A stretch of DNA of 64,000 bases from Nostoc sp. ATCC 43529 (GCA_003326205.1 LWTK01000030.1:171033-235032); one strand, 5' to 3'; counted from the stretch's first letter, positions 28,541 through 37,850 are shown. Numbers and translations are program-made. Notes: generated by a model not told the origin, from the sequence alone.

Positions 28541-28779
28541 CATCTGCATTTATCTCCTCTATTGTGATTTGTATAAGCACAGCCTGATTGCTGTATATTT
28601 TGCAAAAATTTTTTGGTAATCCACTCACAAGTATCAATCAGCAGCAATCAACCGTTTCTAAATATCCACTAGGCTTGCTGATAACTGTAAAAATACATAT
28701 TTGATTGTATTGAATATTTTCAGCGCTGTGGTTGTACGAAACAGCCCTTCTGTAACTTTAATGTAATTACCGCAAACCA

Positions 28780-30663
28780 ATGAGTCAAAACTATACAGCT
28801 TCAAACTCTCCTCCAATTGCCCCTGAGTCATACAATGAATTTCCATCAAATAAATATGTAGAATCTGTATCTGACATTTCCCATCAGGTTGATGAATCAG
28901 AGAAGAATGGGGAAATTCAGCCTTTTTTCTACCATGAAACGCCGCCAATACTCTCAGTAGCAGATGCGATCGCCGAGATGTTAGTGAGTTTGGGAGTAAA
29001 CTACGCCTTTGGTGTCGCTGGCGGTGCGATGGCAAGCCTTTGGGGCGCCCTATCCAATAGCAACATAGAGGTGTTGAACTTCCGCCATGAAGCGGGAGCG
29101 GCCTTTGCGGCTACAGAAGCTTACTTTGCCAGCGATCGCCCCAGCGTCGTCTTCACCACAGCAGGCCCTGGTATCACCAACGCCCTCACCGGTTTATTTG
29201 CGGCTCGTGGCGAAGGTGCAAAGGTGATTTTGCTCTCAGCTTGCACCTCCGCACCGCAACGCGGACGTTGGGCAATTCAAGAAACCAGCACCTACACCTT
29301 GCCCAGTGGGGGAATTTTTACCCCAGGTGCCTTATTCAACTATGCAATCACCATTGAATCTGCGGCTCAACTACCGCAGATTTTTCGTAAACTAGCCCTA
29401 GCTTTAGCCCAACCAGGGGGATTTGTCGCTCATTTGAGCATTCCCACCGCCGTGCAGACAAGTTTAGTTGAAGGTGTAGCCTTCCCCAAACTAGATGTTT
29501 CTCGTTCTGGGGTAACTCCTTCTAGTGAAGCGATCGCTAAATCTTTGGAGTTATTATCATCTGGCCCCTTTGCCATTTGGGTAGGTTTCGGTGCCCGTGA
29601 CGCAGCAGACGAAATCCGCCAGCTTGCCGAAAGAACTGGAGCCGGCGTCATGTGTTCGCCCCGTGGGAAAGGCATCTTTCCCGAAGATCATCGTCAGTTC
29701 GTGGGTGTCACCGGTCTAGGCGGTCACGCTTCTGTGTTGACTTACATGGAACAACAACCTCCACTACACACACTCGTATTAGGAACCCGCCTTGGCGAAC
29801 CGACTTCCTTTTGGAGTTCGGCGCTAGTTCCCGAAAGAGGCTTTATCCATGTAGATATTGACCCAGAAGTGCCAGGTGTAGCTTATCCACACGTTGAAAC
29901 TTTCGGTGTTCGGTCTGACATCAAAGCTTATCTCCAAGAATTGTTGCAGCACTTACCAGGTAATCCTCTTGCACATTTGTCCTTTCCTCGTCCGGAACGC
30001 GAAGCGATCGCACCAGCACCAGAAGTAGACTATCCAGTGCGACCAGAAGTATTGATGGCAGCAATTCAAAAGATTGTTGTTGAGGGTAGCGATGCCATAG
30101 TCATGGCGGAGTGTGGTAACTCATTTACTTGGTCAACGCATTTACTAGAATTTGCCCAAGCCAATCGTTACCGAGTCAGCACCGGAGTCGGGGCAATGGG
30201 TCACGCCGTCACAGGAGTGTTAGGTGCAGCACTGGCGAACAATACCAAAGCCGTGGGTATTGTCGGCGATGGCGCAATGCTGATGAATAACGAAATCAGC
30301 ACAGCAGTGAAATACAAAATTCCGGCGATTTGGATAGTACTCAACGATGCACGTTACAACATGTGCCATCAAGGTATGAAAATCTTGGGATTAAAAGGTG
30401 CTGATGCAACACTGCCGCCGACAAACTTCGCCATGATTGCGCGGGGGATGGGAGCAGAAGCCATTGTAGTTGTGAGAGAGTCCGATATTGAACCTGCATT
30501 AGAGCAAGCGATCGCTTCAAATGTTCCTTTTTTGATTGATGTTGTCATAGATGGCGATCGTCTAGCACCCTCCGGTGGACGTAATAAGAGTTTGGCAGCA
30601 CAAGGAGTTAAATCAAATCCCGCTCAAACTCCAGCCAAACCAGTTTCATTTCCCTTAGTTTGA
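28780..30663 (+). CDS. scyA: ScyA, thiamin-diphosphate acyloin synthase for scytonemin
   Basis: 627 residues. ThDP-dependent acetolactate-synthase family: an extra N-terminal tail of about 50 residues, then the Pyr domain with the catalytic glutamate in LNFRHEAGAA near 105, a central domain, and the PP domain with the cofactor motif GDGAMLMNNEISTA near 495 followed by VLNDARYN. ScyA couples indole-3-pyruvate from ScyB with 4-hydroxyphenylpyruvate to a beta-keto acid, the carbon-carbon bond-forming step of scytonemin. It heads the plus-strand cluster. No clear Shine-Dalgarno before the ATG. Identity rests on family plus full neighbourhood match. Confidence 0.95.
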   Translation: MSQNYTASNSPPIAPESYNEFPSNKYVESVSDISHQVDESEKNGEIQPFFYHETPPILSVADAIAEMLVSLGVNYAFGVAGGAMASLWGALSNSNIEVLNFRHEAGAAFAATEAYFASDRPSVVFTTAGPGITNALTGLFAARGEGAKVILLSACTSAPQRGRWAIQETSTYTLPSGGIFTPGALFNYAITIESAAQLPQIFRKLALALAQPGGFVAHLSIPTAVQTSLVEGVAFPKLDVSRSGVTPSSEAIAKSLELLSSGPFAIWVGFGARDAADEIRQLAERTGAGVMCSPRGKGIFPEDHRQFVGVTGLGGHASVLTYMEQQPPLHTLVLGTRLGEPTSFWSSALVPERGFIHVDIDPEVPGVAYPHVETFGVRSDIKAYLQELLQHLPGNPLAHLSFPRPEREAIAPAPEVDYPVRPEVLMAAIQKIVVEGSDAIVMAECGNSFTWSTHLLEFAQANRYRVSTGVGAMGHAVTGVLGAALANNTKAVGIVGDGAMLMNNEISTAVKYKIPAIWIVLNDARYNMCHQGMKILGLKGADATLPPTNFAMIARGMGAEAIVVVRESDIEPALEQAIASNVPFLIDVVIDGDRLAPSGGRNKSLAAQGVKSNPAQTPAKPVSFPLV

Positions 30664-31095
30664 CTTCAACAGCCTTCTAATTAGCATCTTTCTCTTGGCG
30701 GTACTTCTTTCGGAGAACCCGCAGGATTGCCGCCTTGATGCCAATTCGTAATTCGTAATTGAGAAATTCAGATTGCATCTAGGTTTTAAGGTTTGAATCT
30801 GTTGGCGAATTTTATGAATTGGTATGAATTTATCTAGAAAGGCAGAAGGCAGAAGGCAGCAGGCAGAAGGCAGAAGGCAGAAGGAATACTGTTTTCTGCT
30901 CTGGAGCCCGTGACCAAAGGGAACAAGGGTTTAAGACCCCGACCAAATTTTCAATTTGGTGGCCCCAATTAAGTACGGTGTTGAATCCCCGATCTTATTG
31001 AACCTTCTGCCTTCTGCCTTCTGCCCTCTGCCTCCTGCCTTCTTAAAACAAAAAAATGGCGCGAATCAACCCAAAATCAAGATTGAGAAACCAAA
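30664..31095. other. scyA-scyB gap with inverted repeat arms and core element
   Basis: 432 bp. Contains AATTCGT repeats (about 30748-30763), then GGCAGAA arrays and the 90-bp core element (30901-30990). No gene seen. Confidence 0.6.
30839..31045. repeat. Inverted GGCAGAA arrays flanking a 90-bp structured core (copy A)
   Basis: Left arm of GGCAGAA units at about 30839-30885, right arm of TTCTGCC units at about 31000-31043. The core 30901-30990 is the reverse complement of a related core at 40678-40767, matching at both ends. An internal stem, ACCAAAT/ATTTGGT, sits where copy B has CCACTGAAC/GTTCAGTGG. Confidence 0.8.
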
Positions 31096-32151
31096 ATGCT
31101 GCTATTTGAAACTGTTAGAGAAATGGGCCACGAACAAGTTCTTTTCTGTCATGGTAAAAATCCAGAAATTAAGGCGATTATTGCTATCCATGACACAAGT
31201 TTGGGGCCAGCAATGGGAGCGACAAGACTATTTCCTTATGTTAGTGAAGAAGCCGCTTTAAAAGATGCCCTGCGTCTAAGTCGTGGAATGACATATAAAG
31301 CTGCATGTGCGAACATTCCGGCTGGTGGAGGAAAAGCAGTTATTATTGCTAATCCTGAAAATAAAACAGACGATTTGTTGAGAGCTTACGGACGTTTTGT
31401 CAACAGTATCAATGGACGTTTTATTACTGGACAAGATGTAAATATTACCCCTGATGATGTCCGGACAATTGGTCAAGAAACTCAATATGTTGTTGGGCTA
31501 TCAGAAAAATCTGGCGGCCCTGCTCCCATAACATCTTTAGGAGTTTTTCTCGGAATTAAAGCCGCTGTAGAGTTTCGTTGGCAAACTAAAAGACTTGATG
31601 GTCTGAAAGTAGCAGTTCAAGGTTTAGGAAATGTAGGTAAAAATCTCTGCCGTCACTTACACGAACATGATGTTCAGCTTTTTGTCAGCGATATCGATCC
31701 AGCAAAAGCAGAAGAAGTCAAACAGCTTTATGGTGCAACTGTTGTAGAACCTTCCGAAATTTATTCTCTTGATGTTGATGTTTTTGCTCCCTGTGCTTTA
31801 GGAGCGATTCTTAATAGCCATACAATTCCTTTCCTCAGAGCTAGTATTGTTGCTGGTGCAGCTAATAATCAATTAGAAAATGAGCAGTTACACAGTCAAA
31901 TGATAATTAAAAAAGGTATTCTTTACAGCCCTGATTATGTAATTAATGCTGGAGGACTAATTAATGTTTACAACGAAATGATTGGCTATGACGAAGAAAA
32001 AGCCTTAAAGCAAGTCCATAACATTTATAACACATTAATAGCAATTTTTGATATTGCTAAACAGCAGGGAATTAGTACTAACGATGCTGCCAAAAAATTA
32101 GCAGAAGATAGGATTGCCAGGGGTAGAAAAAATAAGGCGATCGCAGCTTAA
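31096..32151 (+). CDS. scyB: ScyB, tryptophan dehydrogenase
   Basis: 351 residues. Glu/Leu/Phe/Val dehydrogenase family: catalytic lysine region ANIPAGGGKAVI near 78, and a Rossmann NAD motif VQGLGNVGKNL near 175. It oxidatively deaminates L-tryptophan to indole-3-pyruvate, the first committed step of scytonemin. It is translated from its own ATG, 432 bp after scyA, and followed 65 bp later by scyC. Shorter than hexameric glutamate dehydrogenases and closest in size to leucine dehydrogenase, as expected for ScyB. Confidence 0.95.
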   Translation: MLLFETVREMGHEQVLFCHGKNPEIKAIIAIHDTSLGPAMGATRLFPYVSEEAALKDALRLSRGMTYKAACANIPAGGGKAVIIANPENKTDDLLRAYGRFVNSINGRFITGQDVNITPDDVRTIGQETQYVVGLSEKSGGPAPITSLGVFLGIKAAVEFRWQTKRLDGLKVAVQGLGNVGKNLCRHLHEHDVQLFVSDIDPAKAEEVKQLYGATVVEPSEIYSLDVDVFAPCALGAILNSHTIPFLRASIVAGAANNQLENEQLHSQMIIKKGILYSPDYVINAGGLINVYNEMIGYDEEKALKQVHNIYNTLIAIFDIAKQQGISTNDAAKKLAEDRIARGRKNKAIAA

Positions 32152-32216
32152 AGAAGAATACAGAATTTAGAATTCTTAATCGTTAATTTCTACTACTTAG
32201 TTATGAGGAGTGAACA

Positions 32217-33185
32217 ATGGAAAAGAATACGTTTGCAACATCAGCTTATATCGCAACTTCACCAGAGATTGCCTTTGACTACCTTTGTAGTTTAAAAAAC
32301 TTGGATGAATGGACGCTTTATAGCCGGATGAAAGAGCAAATTGACGAAGATACTTGGCTAGGAACTGCGTCTGGTTATCACAAAAATCTCTACTATCACG
32401 TTAAAAAACTAGACAATAAACTTTTCTACGGTATTGAATGGCACTGCGGGTTAGAATATCAAAAATATTTTCAAGTTTATCCCGTCTTGTTATTTCCTCC
32501 AGATTATATCGAGCCTGGGACAGACGAAAAGGGCGTGTACTTTCACTGGTTAAGCTTTGTCGATCCCAAACGGCAAACTCAGATGATTATGCAGGGAATT
32601 CACACAGTACACACTTCCGAATGTCGTTCTCTCAAAGGAAATTTAGAGCGCAAAGCTGGACATACCAAAGCGGTTAAAGGACGCTACTTTATTGATACTG
32701 ACACCATCTATGTTGATGCCCCAATTGAAATTGGAGTTGAATATTTAAAAGACTTACGAAATATAGATGAGTGGGCGCATCTACTACGACCAAATGGCGA
32801 CATTAGTCTAGACTCAGGTGAATTCAAAGATGAATATGACCAGCAAGTCAAAGTTTCTGTGCGAATACATAGTTTGAGTAAATATTACTTTGTTGAACAA
32901 GAATACTTTTATCCAGACTATGAATATTATCAGCGCTCTGTAGCCTTAATGATTCCAACCGCTTATGCTTTCGCCGATCCCGAAGCTTCTGGTTTTATCC
33001 TGCATCGAATCACATTTTGGAAAGCAGATGGAACTGTTAGCCACGGCAAACTTCAGATTGAAGATTTTGGTGCTGAAAGCATGAATATTAAACGTTTGTT
33101 AGAAGCCAAAGCAGGCAACTTACAATCATTCGATCGCGGAATGAGTTATCTGCCCAAAATTCAACAACCACTAGTTACTAATTAA
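32217..33185 (+). CDS. scyC: ScyC, cyclase of the scytonemin pathway
   Basis: 322 residues, soluble. ScyC cyclises and decarboxylates the ScyA product to the tricyclic ketone. The sequence shows two similar halves: YIATSPEIAFDYLCSLKNLDEWT in the first and DTIYVDAPIEIGVEYLKDLRNIDEWA near 158 in the second, both with the start of an SRPBCC/START-like helix-grip fold. So it is probably an internal duplication. Strong Shine-Dalgarno GAGGAG 8 bp upstream. It sits between scyB and scyD in the normal order. Confidence 0.93.
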   Translation: MEKNTFATSAYIATSPEIAFDYLCSLKNLDEWTLYSRMKEQIDEDTWLGTASGYHKNLYYHVKKLDNKLFYGIEWHCGLEYQKYFQVYPVLLFPPDYIEPGTDEKGVYFHWLSFVDPKRQTQMIMQGIHTVHTSECRSLKGNLERKAGHTKAVKGRYFIDTDTIYVDAPIEIGVEYLKDLRNIDEWAHLLRPNGDISLDSGEFKDEYDQQVKVSVRIHSLSKYYFVEQEYFYPDYEYYQRSVALMIPTAYAFADPEASGFILHRITFWKADGTVSHGKLQIEDFGAESMNIKRLLEAKAGNLQSFDRGMSYLPKIQQPLVTN

Positions 33186-33274
33186 AAATTCTGCGTTACT
33201 CTTGCGTTTAATTTTTAACCCTTAATTCCCCACGATTTCACCCAAAGCTGTACTAACGAGCAACATTGCAACAC

Positions 33275-34558
33275 ATGAAACTGAAACCACTGACTATTAC
33301 TTTCCTCACTTTTTGTGTTGTAGGTTTTTCTGAAATAAAATCTGCGGAAGCTGGATCGTTTTCAGTAATCGCCGAGGGTCTTGATAATGCAGGAGGTTTA
33401 AGTTTTGGCCCCGATGGTAATCTTTACGTCACGGAGGCGGGAATTGGGGGAAGTGGAAGTTGTGTTCCACCAGCAAGTGGTCAGGGTGATTCTTTATGCT
33501 ATGGCACAACTGGTGCAATTACCAAGATTGGGAATGGTAAAACCGAACGTATCCTTACTGGACTTCCTTCCTTAGCACTACCAAATGGTACTGGAGGCGC
33601 TGGGCCTCGTGACATCAAATTTGATGCTACAGGTAAGCCTTATGTTCTCTTGGGGTATGGGGCTAATCCAGTTTTTCGCGATCGCAATTTGGGTAACACC
33701 GACCTCGGTAAAATCATTGCACCCGATTTTAAAACCAATTCCTGGACAAGTATTGCCGACATAGCTAACTATGAACTTGCCCTGAATCCTGATGGTAAAG
33801 ATGTAAATAGCAATCCCTTAGGTTTTGTCATTGATGACAATAATTTGGTTGTGGTTGATGCAGGTGCAAACAACTTGCTAAGTGTAAAAACTGATGGCAG
33901 TAATTTGCAGTCCATCGCCACATTTCCTCAAGACATATTGACTAACCCAATCTTTCCACCTGCTGGGACTCCATCCAATGAACCATCGCAGGTACCATCT
34001 CTAAACGAAACACCGCAATTGCAATTTCCCATTCAAGCAGTACCCTCAAGTGTGACCAAAGGCCCCGATGGTGCTTATTATGCCAGCCAATTTACTGGTT
34101 TTCCTTTTCCAGAGGGGGGAGCAAAAATCTATCGCATAGGTGCTGATGGTTTACCAACAATCTATGCTGATGGCTTTACCCAACTTACAGACTTGGAATT
34201 TGATAGTAAAGGTAATTTGTATGCTTTGCAGTACGCCAATCAGTCGGCTTGGAAGGGTAATTTTGATGGTTCTCTAATTAAGATAGCTCCTGATGGAACT
34301 CGTACAACCATCCTCAGTGGCAATGGATTAGAATCACCCAGCGCGTTGACAATTGGTTTTGATGATGCAATTTACATTACCAATCGAGGCGATCGCCCTG
34401 GTCAAGGGCAAGTCCTCAAAATTGAAAGTTTCAAGTCTATTCCGGAACCGAATAATGCTTTAGGCATATTAGCGATCGGTGCTTTGGCCGTTGGTTACTT
34501 GCACAAGAAAAAAGCCCCAAAACCTTACTGGCTGCCAGTCCTAAAAAATTTTTTCTGA
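33275..34558 (+). CDS. scyD: ScyD, exported beta-propeller PEP-CTERM protein
   Basis: 427 residues from the ATG at 33275 (the frame can be opened 3 codons earlier by a TTG). Signal peptide MKLKPLTITFLTFCVVGFSE, then a beta-propeller-like body with repeating DGNLYV and DGAYYA-type blades. The C-terminus is PEP-CTERM: IPEPNNALG, a hydrophobic helix and KKK. It belongs to the ScyD/ScyE family, so it is expected outside the cytoplasm. Its detailed reaction is not established; a structural or scaffold role is possible. Close paralogue of ScyE next door. Confidence 0.93.
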   Translation: MKLKPLTITFLTFCVVGFSEIKSAEAGSFSVIAEGLDNAGGLSFGPDGNLYVTEAGIGGSGSCVPPASGQGDSLCYGTTGAITKIGNGKTERILTGLPSLALPNGTGGAGPRDIKFDATGKPYVLLGYGANPVFRDRNLGNTDLGKIIAPDFKTNSWTSIADIANYELALNPDGKDVNSNPLGFVIDDNNLVVVDAGANNLLSVKTDGSNLQSIATFPQDILTNPIFPPAGTPSNEPSQVPSLNETPQLQFPIQAVPSSVTKGPDGAYYASQFTGFPFPEGGAKIYRIGADGLPTIYADGFTQLTDLEFDSKGNLYALQYANQSAWKGNFDGSLIKIAPDGTRTTILSGNGLESPSALTIGFDDAIYITNRGDRPGQGQVLKIESFKSIPEPNNALGILAIGALAVGYLHKKKAPKPYWLPVLKNFF

Positions 34559-34597
34559 ATTCAGAATTCTGACTTAATACTCTCAATCTCCCAAGCT

Positions 34598-35983
34598 ATG
34601 AAACTCCAGTCATTTGTCCTTACATCTGTAACTTTCTGTTTTGCTGCTATTTGTGAAATCCCATCTGTACAAGCTGCAACCTTAACGACAATTGTCGATG
34701 GAGTCAGTAATGCACGGGGCGTTAGTTTTGGCCCTGATGGAACTCTTTACGTAGCAGAGCCAGGTATCGGAGGAAACGGCAATTGCCAACCATCTCCGAG
34801 TACACTGTTTCAGCCTATTTGTGCTGGTAACAGTGGTTCGCTGGTCAAAGTTACACCCGGTGGTCAGCCACAACGTATACTTACAAACTTTCAGTCTCTA
34901 GCAGAACAACCAAGCGGTAACCAAGGCGCCGGTATTCAAGATATACAATTCGATTCTCTAGGAAATGCTTATCTTCTAACAGGGTTTGCTGGTTATCCAG
35001 GAAACCGCGATGTAGAAACACTTACTCTTGGTTCTCAATACCCCATCCCAGAGCAGCAACTTGTTACCTTCCCACCATCGACACCCGATAAAGTACTGAA
35101 TACTCCGCTGTTAGCGCAACTTTTCAAAGTTGACTTGAATACAGGTGAGCTAGACAGTATTTTCGACTTCGCCAAGTATGAAATCATTAATAACCCAGAC
35201 GGTGGGGATGTAGTTACTAATCCCTTTGACTTGACCATTAGTGGCGACACTGCTTATGTCGTTGATGGTGGTGGAAACGCCGCTTACAAAATCAAACTAG
35301 ATGGAAGTGACTTTGAAGGAATTGGAATTCCTAAGAAAATTATTAGTGCTTCAAATTTACCACCTTTGCCACCAGGACAAGAACTGCCTCCAGGGCTAGT
35401 AGAAATACTGCCGGGAGGAAACATTGCAATTCAATCTGTACCTACAGGTGGCACAGTTGGCCCAGATGGAGCTTTATACGTTGGTGAATATTCAGGTTTT
35501 CCTTATCCAGAAGGTGAATCGCGGATCTTCCGCATCGGTGAAGATGGAAACCCAGAAGTTTATTTGGATGGATTTACCCACATCACCGACTTAACCTTTG
35601 ATGAGGATGGCAATTTGTATGTTTTACAGTTCAGCGACACTTCTCAACTAGAGGGTGACTTACGGTTCCTCCCTGGTTCTTTGATTAAAGTTGCTCCCGA
35701 TTTAACTCGCACAACACTTGTCGCTGCGGGTGAAGGGTTAGAATCAGCGGCTGGAATTGATATTGGCCCTGACGGCAAGATTTACATTACCAAACGTGGT
35801 GTTGGCCCAGCACTAGGGGAAGTTGTGCGGGTGGACGGTATCGTTGCAGAAAGTGTCCCCGAACCAGGTTCAGTCGCAGGTTTACTAGCACTTGTGAGTG
35901 TAGGCGCTACTGCCGCAATGGGCAAGCGAAAACGCCTTCCAAAGTTAGATGAACAGTTGGTAGCCAAAGCAGAGACTGTCTAA
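34598..35983 (+). CDS. scyE: ScyE, exported beta-propeller PEP-CTERM protein
   Basis: 461 residues. Same plan as ScyD: signal MKLQSFVLTSVTFCFAA, opening blade VSNARGVSFGPDGTLYVAEPGIGG matching the corresponding ScyD blade, and a PEP-CTERM tail VPEPGSVAGLLALV plus KRKR. It contains additional loops relative to ScyD, mainly around residues 140-200. ScyE is known as a late scytonemin gene and its product is predicted to be exported. It lies only 39 bp after scyD, so the pair is one transcript and most likely a tandem duplication. Confidence 0.93.
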   Translation: MKLQSFVLTSVTFCFAAICEIPSVQAATLTTIVDGVSNARGVSFGPDGTLYVAEPGIGGNGNCQPSPSTLFQPICAGNSGSLVKVTPGGQPQRILTNFQSLAEQPSGNQGAGIQDIQFDSLGNAYLLTGFAGYPGNRDVETLTLGSQYPIPEQQLVTFPPSTPDKVLNTPLLAQLFKVDLNTGELDSIFDFAKYEIINNPDGGDVVTNPFDLTISGDTAYVVDGGGNAAYKIKLDGSDFEGIGIPKKIISASNLPPLPPGQELPPGLVEILPGGNIAIQSVPTGGTVGPDGALYVGEYSGFPYPEGESRIFRIGEDGNPEVYLDGFTHITDLTFDEDGNLYVLQFSDTSQLEGDLRFLPGSLIKVAPDLTRTTLVAAGEGLESAAGIDIGPDGKIYITKRGVGPALGEVVRVDGIVAESVPEPGSVAGLLALVSVGATAAMGKRKRLPKLDEQLVAKAETV

Positions 35984-36387
35984 TTCCTTTTTACAAAGAA
36001 AGGCAGAAGTTCGTTCGCGCAGCGTGTCGAAGACAGGGCAGAAGGCAGAAGGTTAAGAGTAACAATTAAAACTTTAGTTCTGGGTCTAGAGCTACGTTTA
36101 AATAAGGAAATTTACTGAGACTGCTTGCAATAAGGTATAAAACGTCATTGCTACAATCCCACTCTTTTAAGGGTGGGTTGCCTTCTGCCTTCTGCCTTTT
36201 GCCTTCTGCCTTCTGCCTTCTGAACTGGCTTTGTCAGGGAGTGCTTAGAAAATAGAATGCTGCCTCACAGAGAAAGTTGCATTTCAAACACGAGGCAGCA
36301 ATCCAAACTTCAGAGTTCCCAAACTCGGACTGGGAACAAAATTACTCCAGGAAAGAGTATAACTCATACAACCAGGACTTAAAACTC
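35984..36387. other. scyE-scyF gap with GGCAGAA arms
   Basis: About 400 bp. GGCAGAA units at 35998-36053 (with an unrelated insert) and TTCTGCC units at 36180-36222 face each other. The core between them differs from copies A and B. No gene recognised. Confidence 0.55.
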
Positions 36388-37578
36388 ATGGGATTAGTCA
36401 AAAATTTGTCAATTGGCATTCTCAGTACCGGATTTGCGGTGTTGGCAACAGCAGTCCAAGCCAAGGCTGTAACATTAACTTTCGACAGGAGTATCGGCAG
36501 TCCTGGCTTCGGCCCTGGGCAACTTTTTGTTCCCCAAGGCATAGCGGTGGATAGCCAAGGGAATACCCTCATAGCTAACGGACGCGGTGTTAACCCGGAT
36601 GGTACTCCTAACTACAGCCTCGGTAACAAAATTGAAATATTTAATCCTAGCGGTCAGTATATTGGCGCAATTGGCTCCGGCGGCACTGGGCCCGGACAGT
36701 TTGACGAGCCAACAACTGTAGACTTTAATCCAGTAACAGGGGATCTGTATGCAGGCGATGTTTACAACAACCGCATCAATCAATTCGATTCTCAGGGTAA
36801 CTTTATTAGATCCTTTGCAAATGGATTATTTACCCCTCGCATAAATGATAGGCTTTTCTTTGGGCCATCTGGTGTGTCATTTGACAAAATTGGCAACGTT
36901 TACGTAGGTGATTTTAACGGCGAAAGAATCCTTAAATTCACATCAGACGGACAGCAAATTGGTGTTATTGGTGGCACCTTGGGCACTGCACCTGGGCAAT
37001 TCCAAGGTGTAGCAGGTGTAAGAATTTCCCCAGTTAGTGGAAATATCTTTGTAGCTGACCAGTATAACAACCGCGTTCAAGTACTCGATCCAAATGGTAA
37101 CCCTCTGTTGGCATTTGGTTCAGCAGGTAGCGAACCTGGACAGTTTCTTCAGCCAATTGGCATCGAAGTAGACGAAGAAGAGAATATTTATGTAGCTGAT
37201 TCTATCAACAGCCGCGTACAGGTGTTTGATAAAAACGGTAACTTCTTGACTTCCTTCGGTGAAACAGCCCGCGATGCATCAGGTAACCCTGTACCGCCTC
37301 CAGCATTCACCGGTCCTCCTTTTGGCGACCCCCTCGACCTCACTCCCGGCAGATTTAACTGGACGGGTGGCACAAGTTATAAAGATGGCAAGCTTTATGT
37401 GGGCGATTTCTTCCAAGGTCGCGTCCAAGTCTTAAACGTAGAAGGCAGAAAACAAGTACCAGAACCTAGTTCGGCATTGGGGCTAGCATTACTCGGACTT
37501 GGGGCTGCTACCGTCAGATTGCGGAAAAATAGACAACAAAAATCAACTTTCAGTTTTGAAAATGAACTTGCTAAATAA
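36388..37578 (+). CDS. scyF: ScyF, exported NHL-repeat PEP-CTERM protein
   Basis: About 396 residues from the ATG at 36388. The frame opens at 36277 with a TTG, but the signal peptide (MGLVKNLSIGILSTGFAVLA) begins at 36388 and CAGGA lies 10 bp upstream. NHL-type beta-propeller blades recur (GSGGTGPGQFDEPTTVDF, GNVYVGDFNGERILKF, NIYVADSINSRVQVFD). The C-terminus is PEP-CTERM: VPEPSSALG, hydrophobic helix, RLRKNR. Part of the conserved scytonemin set; function in late assembly or export not shown. Not a close paralogue of ScyD/E despite the similar fold. Confidence 0.92.
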   Translation: MGLVKNLSIGILSTGFAVLATAVQAKAVTLTFDRSIGSPGFGPGQLFVPQGIAVDSQGNTLIANGRGVNPDGTPNYSLGNKIEIFNPSGQYIGAIGSGGTGPGQFDEPTTVDFNPVTGDLYAGDVYNNRINQFDSQGNFIRSFANGLFTPRINDRLFFGPSGVSFDKIGNVYVGDFNGERILKFTSDGQQIGVIGGTLGTAPGQFQGVAGVRISPVSGNIFVADQYNNRVQVLDPNGNPLLAFGSAGSEPGQFLQPIGIEVDEEENIYVADSINSRVQVFDKNGNFLTSFGETARDASGNPVPPPAFTGPPFGDPLDLTPGRFNWTGGTSYKDGKLYVGDFFQGRVQVLNVEGRKQVPEPSSALGLALLGLGAATVRLRKNRQQKSTFSFENELAK

Positions 37579-37708
37579 TTACTAAATTCGTAATACTTCT
37601 CTACGAAAGGCTGCGCTCAGTACAAATTCGTAGTTCGTAATTAAAAAGCGTAGAGCAGCCCACATGCTCGTTTTTAATTCAGCGATGAACTATCACTGAA
37701 TTGTAATC

Positions 37709-37850
37709 AGGACTTACGCAAAATAATAAAAAACGTAGACGCGGAGCGGCTTGCCGCAGGCTACCGCAAAGGACGCATAGACACGAAGTGGCTTCCCGCA
37801 GGGTAGGACACAAAGAAATAAGAGTTTCAGAGAGTTTTTGCGTAAGTCCT
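37709..37850. mobile_element. AGGACTTACGCAAAA MITE-like element
   Basis: 142 bp with perfect 15-bp terminal inverted repeats (AGGACTTACGCAAAA at 37709-37723, its complement at 37836-37850). The interior has GC-rich GCGGAGCGG-type repeats and no ORF. It lies in the 339-bp gap between scyF and the glycosyltransferase gene. No clear target duplication seen. Confidence 0.8.

Larger units (their letters stand above)
26889..28779. other. 1.9-kb regulatory gap between the scy regulators and scyA
   Basis: The largest gap in the window. It must contain the divergent promoters for the kinase operon and the scyA operon. It is very AT-rich, and the open frames within it have lysine/isoleucine/tyrosine-rich, gene-unlike composition. 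It holds a degenerate transposon-like repeat near 27455-27566 and a pair of 40-bp direct repeats at 28371 and 28501, both listed separately. Either the length reflects a leader or small RNA, or decayed sequence. Confidence 0.6.

Noticed and set aside
28379..28567. 62-residue open frame upstream of scyA
   Set aside because: It spans both copies of the 40-bp repeat and starts without a ribosome site; better explained as non-coding.
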